Assembly (NCBI GenBank): GCA_009901575.1
Contig: WXYP01000004.1
Span: 434,001 to 498,000, forward strand
Reading direction: 5' to 3'
Origin: Flavobacteriaceae bacterium R38
Lineage (GTDB): Bacteria > Bacteroidota > Bacteroidia > Flavobacteriales > Flavobacteriaceae
Length of the DNA: 64,000 nucleotides
The notes beneath the pieces were generated by a model. That model made no database searches. It worked only from the letters and a program-made list of their open reading frames with translations, and was not told the DNA's origin. Below are positions 1 through 7,194 of this stretch, one piece after another. Position numbers and translations under genes: made by a program. How positions within the stretch are numbered: position 1 is the stretch's first letter; each line of letters opens with the position of its first letter.

Positions 1-365
1 AATGAGACAGACGTACTCATGGGGCTCTGACTCGAATTGGTCGCTTCTATATATTCATATACAAAATCCTGACTTATAAGTGTGGTGAAAATAAAATCGA
101 CAACTGCAAAAGCAATTGCTGCAAAAACTGAAATGAGTACTCCTATGGTCAATGCTTGTTTAAAGGAAACGATTCCATCATTTTCTTTATCTCTAAAGTG
201 TTTAATTCCGAAGAAAACAAAAAGTAAAGAAGCAACTATGGTCGCGTATCCCGAAACTTCCTGTACCTTATAACTAAAACCGCTTAAGAAATAAAGAGCA
301 CTAAAAAATAATACTGCCCCGGTAATAGCAGCATACGTTCCGAATTTCTTGATAGTTGTTTGCAT
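1..365 (-). CDS. DUF4199 family membrane protein (C-terminus beyond window)
   Basis: The minus strand is open from an ATG at 365 to the window edge, giving 121 residues of an incomplete protein. It shows three hydrophobic segments at about residues 8-28, 38-52 and 68-92. Between the second and third lies the FFGIKHFRDK...G.VSFKQA stretch typical of DUF4199 proteins of Bacteroidetes. Function of the family is unknown. It lies 105 nt downstream of a LuxR-type regulator on the same strand, a pairing I have seen repeatedly in flavobacteria, so co-transcription is likely. The small plus-strand ORF over 82-273 is its shadow. Confidence 0.8.
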   Translation of the reverse strand, partial: MQTTIKKFGTYAAITGAVLFFSALYFLSGFSYKVQEVSGYATIVASLLFVFFGIKHFRDKENDGIVSFKQALTIGVLISVFAAIAFAVVDFIFTTLISQDFVYEYIEATNSSQSPMSTSVS

Positions 366-470
366 GATGTATTGTATTTAAGTTTTGATCAAAATTAAAT
401 AGCATGTTAAAAAAGCGATTCATACTAAAGTACCAAATGCACTCCTACTTAAGTTTGATATGGTAAAAAC

Positions 471-881
471 TTATAATATTTGAAGCTCTTTTGCTTTTTG
501 AACAGCCTGGGTTCTCCTGCTCACATCTAGCTTCATTAATATATTTGACACATGGGTTTTAATCGTGCTTTCTGAAATAAAAAGTTTATCTGCAATTTCC
601 TGGTTAGATAATCCTTCTTTAATTTCATTTAAAACTTCATATTCACGTTTGGTTAATCCAATTTCTTTTATTTTCTGATGATCGATTTCTCTTTTTGGAG
701 GCCGATTTTTATGTAATGATTTTTTATTAATATAAACACCAATAAAAAAGAAGATGATTGCAATTCCGGCAATTATAAATTCAATTTTTGTATCTCCCGA
801 AACTATCGAATATTTGCTCAATTTAAAAAGAATAAGCAAGGCGGTTGCCAATGCAGTAAAAATGAGTATTGTTTTCTTCAA
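471..881 (-). CDS. Membrane-anchored LuxR-type HTH regulator
   Basis: A 136-aa protein with two N-terminal transmembrane segments (about 4-20 and 34-51), a charged linker, and a C-terminal GerE/LuxR helix-turn-helix (about 74-136). The recognition region reads [20 protein letters not shown]..., followed by [16 protein letters not shown], which is canonical. It has no receiver domain, so it is not a classical response regulator. The HTH would lie in the cytoplasm next to the membrane. Its immediate downstream neighbour is the DUF4199 membrane protein, and the two may form a membrane-sensing pair (inference). The signal sensed and the target genes are unknown. Confidence 0.85.
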   Translation of the reverse strand: MKKTILIFTALATALLILFKLSKYSIVSGDTKIEFIIAGIAIIFFFIGVYINKKSLHKNRPPKREIDHQKIKEIGLTKREYEVLNEIKEGLSNQEIADKLFISESTIKTHVSNILMKLDVSRRTQAVQKAKELQIL

Positions 882-1009
882 GCTTTTTAAAATTTAATCA
901 CCCCTGTTTTCAAGCCTAAATTTAATGAAATCATTTTATAGTTATTTTCTAATAGTACTTATGGTTATATAATAAAATAAGTACGTTTTTTCTGTAATTT
1001 ATACTGTAA

Positions 1010-1048
1010 AATTCTTAAATATAAATATAATTCTTATATTTAAGAATT
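1010..1048 (+). promoter_or_regulatory. 15-bp perfect inverted repeat upstream of the GG-leader peptide gene
   Basis: AATTCTTAAATATAA (1010-1024) and its exact reverse complement TTATATTTAAGAATT (1034-1048) are separated by 9 nt. The element ends 28 nt before the ATG at 1077. It is AT-only apart from one G/C pair. It could be an operator for a dimeric regulator, or a hairpin in the 5' leader. It is not followed by a clear T-run, so a simple terminator is unlikely. Confidence 0.6.
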
Positions 1049-1076
1049 AATGTTTTAAACTTTAAAACGATATCTT

Positions 1077-1250
1077 ATGAAAAAAAGAAACCTTAAAAAT
1101 TTAAATCTGGAAAAGAAAGTAATTTCTAAATTAGATTTAAATACAGAAAGCCTAAAAGGAGGAATAGGTACACTTAGACAAGATACTTGTCCTGGCTATG
1201 GAGCTACATCTATTTACCCTTATGTTTGTAAAGTTACTTGTCCGGATTAG
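1077..1250 (+). CDS. GG-leader natural-product precursor peptide (class I lanthipeptide-like)
   Basis: A 57-aa ORF. The first 29 residues form a lysine/asparagine/leucine-rich leader (MKKRNLKNLNLEKKVISKL...) ending in a double glycine (G28-G29). The remaining 28 residues (I30-D57) are a putative core with three cysteines (C38, C51, C55) and several Ser/Thr (T32, T37, T44, S45, T54). The KNLNLEKKxISxL leader followed by GG is the pattern of the Bacteroidetes precursors usually annotated as class I lanthipeptides or GG-motif natural-product precursors. No lanthionine dehydratase, cyclase or bacteriocin ABC transporter is visible in the window, so processing would have to act in trans. Ring formation is unproven. 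An inverted repeat precedes the gene. Confidence 0.75.
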   Translation: MKKRNLKNLNLEKKVISKLDLNTESLKGGIGTLRQDTCPGYGATSIYPYVCKVTCPD

Positions 1251-1447
1251 ATGGGTATTAAGTTCTACATGGTTAAATTTTCTAAAATCATCAGTAGAGC
1301 AAAATATTTTAGACAAATTATAAGCAGAATAGATAGAGTTAAATTGGAATTTAACATTAATAAAGCTCTTGGTAATTCTGCTTTTTTAATACATTAAATC
1401 TACAGAGGGTATTTTTAGCTTTTACCTGGTAATTATAAAGTAATGTA

Positions 1448-2050
1448 TTATTGAATTTCAATATGTTCCGGGCAATCTATACGCAACTCGTGTTTAGCTA
1501 AAGGTTTTTCCAGGAAATTACAATAAAATCTGTTTTCATTCTTTAAAAGAAATTTGCATGAAAAACACATTCTTTTCATGCTGACTATTCCCGAAACATT
1601 TAAATGATGGATAAGGGATAGTAAATTATCATAAAATACTTTTTTTTCTTCGGAAGTTCTGCGTTTAATAGATTCTTCTAAAATAGAAGGATAAGGTGTT
1701 AGTTTTTGAACTAATTCTTTGCCTTTTGCAGAGAGTAAGATTTGGTAACTTCTTTGATCTGAAGGATCCTGTTCTTTAAAGATAAACTCTTTTTTTTCTA
1801 AAGTTTTTATGGTGTCACTTATAGTTGCCTTTGTGACATTAAATTCATCAGACAAATACCCAACTTTAGAAGTTTCTGGAGAATGATGTTGAATAAAAAT
1901 GAGAACCTGAATTTGAATAGGACTTAGACCATGAGTTTTACTATGTTCCCATAGAAGAACTTTAAACGCTTCTGATACCCGTTCTAAAGCAATGACGATT
2001 TTCTTATCAAGATTTTTATTTTGATCATCGGGATTAAAAACAGATTCCAT
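1448..2050 (-). CDS. MarR family regulator with C-terminal cysteine cluster
   Basis: A 200-aa protein. I place the start at 2050 (MESVFNPDDQ), not the upstream in-frame ATG at 2092, because the longer N-terminus is hydrophobic and unlike MarR. Residues ~20-140 form a MarR winged helix: GLSPIQIQVLIFIQ, then VTKATISDTIKTLEKKEFI as the recognition helix, then the wing DPSDQRSYQI. Residues ~155-200 form an unusual tail with CFSC, a third Cys in FYCNF and a fourth in DCPEH, suggesting a metal or redox site (inference). A palindrome at 2125-2139 lies upstream of the start and is repeated before two neighbouring genes, so it probably controls itself and this island. Confidence 0.85.
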   Translation of the reverse strand: MESVFNPDDQNKNLDKKIVIALERVSEAFKVLLWEHSKTHGLSPIQIQVLIFIQHHSPETSKVGYLSDEFNVTKATISDTIKTLEKKEFIFKEQDPSDQRSYQILLSAKGKELVQKLTPYPSILEESIKRRTSEEKKVFYDNLLSLIHHLNVSGIVSMKRMCFSCKFLLKNENRFYCNFLEKPLAKHELRIDCPEHIEIQ

Positions 2051-2124
2051 GTAGATATTTATGATATAAAAAGTAACCCGGAATAGTCGCATTCCAAGTT
2101 ACTGTATAATTTAAAATTTAAAGT

Positions 2125-2139
2125 TAGTTATTCTAACTA
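2125..2139. promoter_or_regulatory. MarR-type operator copy 1 (TAGTTA-TTC-TAACTA)
   Basis: A perfect 6-bp inverted repeat with a 3-bp centre, TAGTTATTCTAACTA. It lies between the stop of the DUF2024 gene (2152) and the MarR start (2050), i.e. in the MarR promoter region. Nearly the same 15 bp recur at 3169-3183 and 3497-3511. Size and symmetry fit a MarR dimer site. Confidence 0.65.
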
Positions 2140-2151
2140 TAAATTTCAAGT

Positions 2152-2409
2152 TTAACACCCCTCCATTTCAATGATATGATATCCATGAGCATTAAAGTTT
2201 AACGTCATCTCTTCAGTAGCCTGTTCAATATGACAGAATCTACATTCATTAGTGGTGAATTGAACGACTTCTTCTCCGCGTTTTTGTAGCCATTCTTTTC
2301 CAAAAGAAAGTACATTCTCTTCTTTTGTGTTTTTGGGAACTACAATATCAAAATGCATCAAACGTCCTTGTTTGTTTTTTACATATGTATCAAAAACCAA
2401 TGCTTCCAT
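2152..2409 (-). CDS. DUF2024 family protein
   Basis: An 85-aa protein starting MEALVFDTYVKNKQGRLMHFD and ending HIIEMEGC, with EWL and NECRFCHIEQA in between. These are hallmarks of the DUF2024 family, small single-domain proteins of unknown function. It has two cysteines in CRFC plus a terminal cysteine. It lies 6 nt downstream of the lipoprotein gene at 2416-3156 and upstream of the MarR gene, so it probably belongs to the island governed by the MarR operator. The cysteine-rich context (thioredoxin, Cys-tailed MarR) suggests a thiol or electrophile response, which is inference only. Confidence 0.85.
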   Translation of the reverse strand: MEALVFDTYVKNKQGRLMHFDIVVPKNTKEENVLSFGKEWLQKRGEEVVQFTTNECRFCHIEQATEEMTLNFNAHGYHIIEMEGC

Positions 2410-2415
2410 TTTCTC

Positions 2416-3156
2416 TTATTTAATAGTTGTTTTAAATGGTAATGATAAATCTCCTGATGCAACACTGTACACAGCATAAACACCTAACAATGGCTTATTT
2501 GTATTAGAAGTGTTTACCTGCATATATGCCGCAACACCATCAAAAGAAAAATCTGTTTTATTCATTATCCTGAATTTTGGAACCAAAACTTTAATACTGT
2601 TTCCTTTTGTGATTACTGCATAACCCGGAGAATCCATGTACATAGGCATCCCAGGATTGGTAGGAGGGAGCTTAACAGATTTATCCTCAGGATCGTATTG
2701 CTTAACCGATAATCCGCCAGGTACTCTTTTGTTACTGTGAAGAACAACCCAATGTGGATGCCAGATAATTCCATCGTCATCCAGAACAGCATTAGCATTC
2801 TCATCCCATAACGGAGTATCATCAAAATCGGGGTGTGAAGTTAAAGCTAAAGCTACGATTCCATCGGTTTTAGAAAAACCAACATCAGTAGCCTTAAGGT
2901 TTGTTGGAAAAACATACCCCAAAACCGGAGCTCCGTCCAGTTGACCAACAGGTTTTGGCAGACTTTTTCCAGCTGTACCTTTCACCTTAATTTCAAAAAT
3001 CAAATGTTCGATATCACTATCGTAAACAACAGAAGTATTTACAATTTTAAGATTATCAGACTTGGCAAAACCATCGTCTTCATTAGTGCTTTGAGCAGAA
3101 CAAGACAATAAAACCAATCCGGTAACTATTGATATAATTTTTGTTTTTTTCATCAT
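2416..3156 (-). CDS. Secreted lipoprotein of unknown function in the MarR island
   Basis: A 246-aa protein with a lipoprotein signal peptide (MMKKTKIISIVTGLVLLSC; lipid cysteine at residue 19), so it is probably anchored in the outer or inner membrane. The mature part holds an acidic aspartate-rich loop (DDTPLWDENANAVLDDDG) that could bind calcium, followed by IIWHPHWVVLHS and a beta-rich remainder. I do not recognise the family. The start could be the first or the second of two consecutive ATGs. A MarR-type palindrome (3169-3183) lies 13 nt upstream of the start, and the DUF2024 gene follows after 6 nt. A small ORF nested at 2613-2825 is a shadow. Confidence 0.75.
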   Translation of the reverse strand: MMKKTKIISIVTGLVLLSCSAQSTNEDDGFAKSDNLKIVNTSVVYDSDIEHLIFEIKVKGTAGKSLPKPVGQLDGAPVLGYVFPTNLKATDVGFSKTDGIVALALTSHPDFDDTPLWDENANAVLDDDGIIWHPHWVVLHSNKRVPGGLSVKQYDPEDKSVKLPPTNPGMPMYMDSPGYAVITKGNSIKVLVPKFRIMNKTDFSFDGVAAYMQVNTSNTNKPLLGVYAVYSVASGDLSLPFKTTIK

Positions 3157-3168
3157 TTTCTATTTAAT

Positions 3169-3183
3169 TAGTTATCCTAACTA
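3169..3183. promoter_or_regulatory. MarR-type operator copy 2 (TAGTTA-TCC-TAACTA)
   Basis: A perfect 6-bp inverted repeat with a 3-bp centre. It differs from copy 1 (2125-2139) at a single central base. It lies between the thioredoxin stop (3199) and the lipoprotein start (3156), placing it in the lipoprotein/DUF2024 promoter. Confidence 0.65.
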
Positions 3184-3198
3184 TTTGATATAAAAAAA

Positions 3199-3438
3199 TT
3201 ACCCTTTTACATCTTCCAGGCTGGCTCCAAAATTAATATGTAATACATTACTATTGTCTAGAACCAGGGCAGGTACAGATTGTACGCCTAATTTTTCTGC
3301 TTCTTCTATCTTGTTTCTTTGTTCTCCAAGATCAACAATTTCTATTTTAGTAGTGGTGTGATCTATAACATTTAAAAGATCTTGTTCTGCGCTTACACAA
3401 ACCGGGCATCCTGCGTGATAAAATGTTGCTGTTTTCAT
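3199..3438 (-). CDS. Small thioredoxin-fold protein with CPVC active site
   Basis: A 79-aa protein beginning MKTATFYHAGCPVC, with redox cysteines C11 and C14, followed by IEIVDLGEQ and a cis-proline loop (QSVPALV). This fits a short thioredoxin/glutaredoxin-like fold with no signal peptide, so it should act in the cytoplasm as a thiol-disulfide exchanger. A variant of the island's MarR operator lies upstream at 3497-3511. The neighbouring lipoprotein, DUF2024 protein and Cys-tailed MarR suggest a shared redox or toxic-compound response. The physiological partner is unknown. Confidence 0.85.
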   Translation of the reverse strand: MKTATFYHAGCPVCVSAEQDLLNVIDHTTTKIEIVDLGEQRNKIEEAEKLGVQSVPALVLDNSNVLHINFGASLEDVKG

Positions 3439-3496
3439 TTTTTAAAAGATTTAATATTAGTATTTAATTTTTATTTGATACAAATGTAATTCAATT

Positions 3497-3511
3497 TAGT
3501 AAGGATAACTA
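3497..3511. promoter_or_regulatory. MarR-type operator copy 3 (one mismatch)
   Basis: On the minus strand this reads TAGTTA-TCC-TTACTA, one mismatch from copy 2 at 3169-3183. It lies 58 nt upstream of the thioredoxin start (3438). It is the third occurrence of the motif in 1.4 kb, each time in the promoter region of a gene of the island. Confidence 0.6.
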
Positions 3512-3557
3512 ACTAAATAATATAATTTTTTTCTATACTTATATTTAGATCTCTTAT

Positions 3558-4496
3558 TCAGCTAAATATAACTTTGATTTTATCGACTATGGTTTGCGCT
3601 AATTTTTCTTTGCTTTCAACAGTCCATCCTGCAACGTGAGGGGAGAGAAGTACGTTTTTTGAATCGATTAAATATTGAAAGGCTTCAGGGAGTTCGTTGT
3701 CTGCAAATAAATTTTCAAAAGAAGTTTTTTCATATTCCAGGACATCTAATCCGGCTCCGAGAATCTTCCCAGATTTTAAAGCATCAACTAAGTCGGTAGT
3801 TACAACGCTTTTACCCCTGGCGGTATTGATTAGCCAAAAAGGTTTTGCAAATGAAGCTATAAACGATTTATTGACCATTCCTATGGTTAAAGGAGTTTGA
3901 GGGGTATGTAAACTAAGCACATCTGCTTTTAACTGTAATTCTTTTAATGAAACCTGTTTTGCATTTTCATCACCTACATGCTCTAATATATCATGGCAAA
4001 GTACTTCAACATCAAATCCGCGTAATTTTTTTGCAAAAGCTTTCCCCATATTCCCGTAACCAATAAGGCCAACAGTTTTTCCGTCTAATTCTATACCTCT
4101 ATTATTTTCTCTCAGCCATTTCCCATTCCGAACTTCATTATCTGCTTTGTTGAGCTTATTAAAAAGGGAGAGTAACATTCCTAAGGCGTGTTCGCCTACA
4201 GCATTTCTATTGCCTTCCGGAGCTGCAATTAAATGAATGTTTTTTTGTCGAGCATAATCGACATCAATATTTTCCAACCCGGCACCAACCCGACCAATAA
4301 ATTTTAAATTACTGGCTTTGTCAATAAATTGTTTATCGATAGAAAACCTGCTTCTGATTACAATGCCTTCATAATTCTCAATGATTGCTTCTATTTCTGC
4401 TTTGGTAGCGGTATAATTTTCATCATTTTGATAACCAATGGCATTGAGTTGATCTATTAACAGAGGATGATTGGTATCGAGATGTAAGATTTTCAT
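3558..4496 (-). CDS. D-2-hydroxyacid dehydrogenase (phosphoglycerate dehydrogenase-like)
   Basis: A 312-aa cytosolic NAD(P)-dependent oxidoreductase. It has the RVGAGLENID substrate-domain motif (~69-78), the Rossmann fingerprint GYGNMG (146-151), the catalytic arginine in NTARG (R227), the glutamate E256 and the histidine in LSPHVAGWT (H287). The length fits the short 3-phosphoglycerate-dehydrogenase-like type without an ACT domain. A role in serine synthesis is possible, but the substrate cannot be read from sequence. It is followed 61 nt downstream by the unrelated MarR island and preceded by a cupin gene on the same strand. Confidence 0.9.
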   Translation of the reverse strand: MKILHLDTNHPLLIDQLNAIGYQNDENYTATKAEIEAIIENYEGIVIRSRFSIDKQFIDKASNLKFIGRVGAGLENIDVDYARQKNIHLIAAPEGNRNAVGEHALGMLLSLFNKLNKADNEVRNGKWLRENNRGIELDGKTVGLIGYGNMGKAFAKKLRGFDVEVLCHDILEHVGDENAKQVSLKELQLKADVLSLHTPQTPLTIGMVNKSFIASFAKPFWLINTARGKSVVTTDLVDALKSGKILGAGLDVLEYEKTSFENLFADNELPEAFQYLIDSKNVLLSPHVAGWTVESKEKLAQTIVDKIKVIFS

Positions 4497-4580
4497 GAGA
4501 AGAGTTGAAAAGAAAATTTAATTTATCAATCAGCCTCTCAAAAGAAAAACCGATTGATAAATTTTGTACAGAATATTTTA

Positions 4581-4946
4581 TTAAATCTTAGGATATTCAG
4601 TCTGAGTCATTTCATGCTGAACATCTCCGGTGTGAGCGGTATTTAATTTTTCAAATAACAATAAATGAACCTCTTCTCCATCTTTTGTAGAAGGATTGTG
4701 TTCTACACCTTTGGGGACAACAATAATTTCTCCCTCTTTCACAACTTCTGTCCGATCTCTGAACTGCATGTACAAAGTGCCTTTAACTACCTGGAAAAGT
4801 TCGTCTTCATTTTCATGAGAATGCCATACAAATTCTCCTTGAATTTTGGCTAGAATTACTTGCATATCATCAACAACAGCTATTTGATGTGGGTGCCACT
4901 GCTTACTGAATTTACTGTGTTTTTCTTTTATGTTAATGGGTTTCAT
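4581..4946 (-). CDS. Cupin domain protein
   Basis: A 121-aa single-domain protein. It has the cupin motif 1 (HSHENEDELFQVVKG, with the metal-binding His/Glu pattern) and a motif-2-like segment (GEIIVVPKGVEHNPS). It has no signal peptide. It is probably a metal-binding beta-barrel of unknown substrate; small cupins of this kind act as sugar isomerases, dioxygenases or binding proteins. It starts 5 nt after the stop of the M48 protease gene, so the two are probably co-transcribed. Confidence 0.85.
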   Translation of the reverse strand: MKPINIKEKHSKFSKQWHPHQIAVVDDMQVILAKIQGEFVWHSHENEDELFQVVKGTLYMQFRDRTEVVKEGEIIVVPKGVEHNPSTKDGEEVHLLLFEKLNTAHTGDVQHEMTQTEYPKI

Positions 4947-4951
4947 ATCAA

Positions 4952-7060
4952 TTATATATTTTTTCTTATTTCCTCCTGCAATTTAAGGATATTACCCAAA
5001 CCTTTAAAATAAAGTCTTCTCGCTTTATCAATTACCTGATCCAGTTGTTTTAGAAGTTGATTGATTTCATCTCCATCTATTTTATTTGAAGAGATGCGTT
5101 GTACTTTTTCATCCAATAAAAAAGTTTTTAAAGAGTTCACTTCCTGCATATTACTCATAATTGGTAGTTGTAATGTATCAGCATTTTCAAGTGAATTTTT
5201 AAGATATTTTGCCTGATCATAGAATTGAGCTGCGAAATGGTATAGTTCTTTTTCTTCAAGAGTACCTATTTGTTGTATTTCAGTGATTTTATTTAATACC
5301 TCAGATTGAGTCTTAATAAAACTTTTGTGACATTTTTGAAATGAGTGCTGAAAATCGTAGCGTTCAATGAGTTCTTTTTTTTCAATATCGTTTGCAAGTA
5401 GATAATGAGTTGCAAATATTTTTTTATCAAATATTTCATATTGATTTTCATTATCTAATTCTTTAATCAGCTCTTCATACACAGATTGAGCATCTTTACG
5501 CTTTACTTCTTTTCCGCGGAAATTAAAAACTTTGTCTTTTTTCACATTGCCTAAAATATCTACAACCATCTGCAATTCTTCAGATACTTTTTTTTCAGAT
5601 GCAACGATTTCTTTTAAGACGGTTTCATATAAATTTTTAATAGCGGTACTGCTATCTTCTTTCGTTATGCTTACTTCTTTTATAATTCCTTCAGGATTTT
5701 TAGCATCGAAATCTGTAATAAAACGCGTGTCATATGATCCTAAATAAATTGGATTAAATTGTGTTTCAGAAATTTCAGATTGAATAAATTCTTGTACTTT
5801 TTTTGCATCGGTAAATTCGATACCTTCTTTTAAATTTAAACTAACCTTGATGAGGTTTTGGGTTACTTTTTCGCATAGTTTTTCAGGATCATTAAAAAGT
5901 ATCCAGGGAGAACCTTCATTAATCTCTCCTGTGAGATAATTTTGTTTAGCATTATTTTCTCTTTTGTATCCGGACGGATGTGATGCATACATGCTTGGGA
6001 TATTATAATCATCATCTTTAACAAAGACCCTGTTAGATTTTATATTCTCTAATAAATTGGCTTCAAATTCAGGATTATGATCTTTAAGGTACTTAAATGC
6101 CATATCCTGGTGATAAAAAAGGTTTGAAGTGTAGATTTTATTATGAGTTGCAGAATTTACATGTTCCATAGCAAAATTCATTGCCTGGGTTGTGGCATCC
6201 AATTTATATAATCCGTTTATTATGGCATCACTGCCAGTTACACTTACTGCAACCAAATCTGCATGGTATTCCATCTGGCGTGATAATGAAGATTGTAAGA
6301 TATTGATACCTTTGTAAATGAGAATCATTAACTGTCGGGTACCCCATACTATTGGCATTAATAACCAGGCAAAAATGGCCAATCTAATATCAGAGTTTCT
6401 CCAGGAGTCATACATTTGATCCCAATAATCTCTGTCGTATACCATACCATAGATGATTTGATTAGCCATATAAACATAACTTCCTAAGCGCATACTGCTT
6501 TGAGAGAAGTGACCAAATTCATGAGCCAGAACAGCTTTAAATTCAGATAAATTTAATCCGTTTACCAGCCCCAGACCTATGAGCAGATTTTTTTTGGTAG
6601 GTAGAAACAGGCTTAAAATGGTATTGTTATAAAAAACAGAGGCATTGATTTCGTGATTAACAAAAACTTTTTTAGGGAGAGGGGCATTGGTTTCTCTACT
6701 CAATTTATTGATGAAATCGAAAAGCTTAGGATGTTCTTCTTTTTTAATTTCTATGTTAAAGTCATTCTTGTTTTGCTGTTTTTTAAATAAGAATTTAATC
6801 ATAAATAAAGAAAACATAACACTCATCCCGACAGCTCCTATTTTAAGTATAATGGTTAACTTATTTACATGCGTTATATCATAAAATATTGCATGATATA
6901 CTAAATAAAAAGAACCGTAGAGTGCAGCTAAATAAATGATAAAGAACAGTATAATGCCAAACATTACAATGATTACATTGCTTTGATATTTGGTGTTAAT
7001 TTTGGTGTACCGCTTTCTGTCTATTTCAGGGCTTTCAGGGTAGTAATTTTTTGATATCAT
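4952..7060 (-). CDS. M48-family membrane zinc metalloprotease, long form
   Basis: A 702-aa protein with transmembrane segments at ~28-58 and ~68-92. The zinc motif HEFGH is at 180-184, embedded in FKAVLAHEFGHFSQSS, and a later EYHAD supplies the likely third ligand. Further hydrophobic stretches occur around 195-250. The long C-terminal ~400 residues are hydrophilic with helical content and are not part of standard HtpX or Ste24. It probably degrades or processes membrane or envelope proteins. An inverted repeat (7074-7102) sits just upstream of its start. The gene precedes a cupin gene with a 5-nt gap. Confidence 0.85.
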   Translation of the reverse strand: MISKNYYPESPEIDRKRYTKINTKYQSNVIIVMFGIILFFIIYLAALYGSFYLVYHAIFYDITHVNKLTIILKIGAVGMSVMFSLFMIKFLFKKQQNKNDFNIEIKKEEHPKLFDFINKLSRETNAPLPKKVFVNHEINASVFYNNTILSLFLPTKKNLLIGLGLVNGLNLSEFKAVLAHEFGHFSQSSMRLGSYVYMANQIIYGMVYDRDYWDQMYDSWRNSDIRLAIFAWLLMPIVWGTRQLMILIYKGINILQSSLSRQMEYHADLVAVSVTGSDAIINGLYKLDATTQAMNFAMEHVNSATHNKIYTSNLFYHQDMAFKYLKDHNPEFEANLLENIKSNRVFVKDDDYNIPSMYASHPSGYKRENNAKQNYLTGEINEGSPWILFNDPEKLCEKVTQNLIKVSLNLKEGIEFTDAKKVQEFIQSEISETQFNPIYLGSYDTRFITDFDAKNPEGIIKEVSITKEDSSTAIKNLYETVLKEIVASEKKVSEELQMVVDILGNVKKDKVFNFRGKEVKRKDAQSVYEELIKELDNENQYEIFDKKIFATHYLLANDIEKKELIERYDFQHSFQKCHKSFIKTQSEVLNKITEIQQIGTLEEKELYHFAAQFYDQAKYLKNSLENADTLQLPIMSNMQEVNSLKTFLLDEKVQRISSNKIDGDEINQLLKQLDQVIDKARRLYFKGLGNILKLQEEIRKNI

Positions 7061-7073
7061 TGCTTGGTTGGGT

Positions 7074-7102
7074 GTTAACTATCCCCAAAATAAATAGTTA
7101 AC
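7074..7102. promoter_or_regulatory. 9-bp inverted repeat upstream of the M48 protease gene
   Basis: GTTAACTAT (7074-7082) and ATAGTTAAC (7094-7102) are perfect reverse complements separated by 11 nt. The repeat starts 13 nt upstream of the M48 protease ATG. The arms are nearly flanked by GGG/CCC. It may be an operator or a transcript hairpin. No T-run follows on either strand, so it is not an obvious terminator. Confidence 0.45.
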
Positions 7103-7194
7103 CCCTAACTAGTAAAAATACAAGTCGAAATGCAAGAAAAAACGATATTTTGTAAGTTTTTTCGACCAATTGTTTTTTTGTTGAAAAGATAGTA

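Noticed and set aside
1251-1397. A 48-aa ORF directly after the GG-leader peptide (MGIKFYMVKFSKII...)
   Set aside because: It starts immediately at the preceding stop, has no GG leader, signal peptide or recognisable composition, and AT-rich sequence produces such ORFs by chance.
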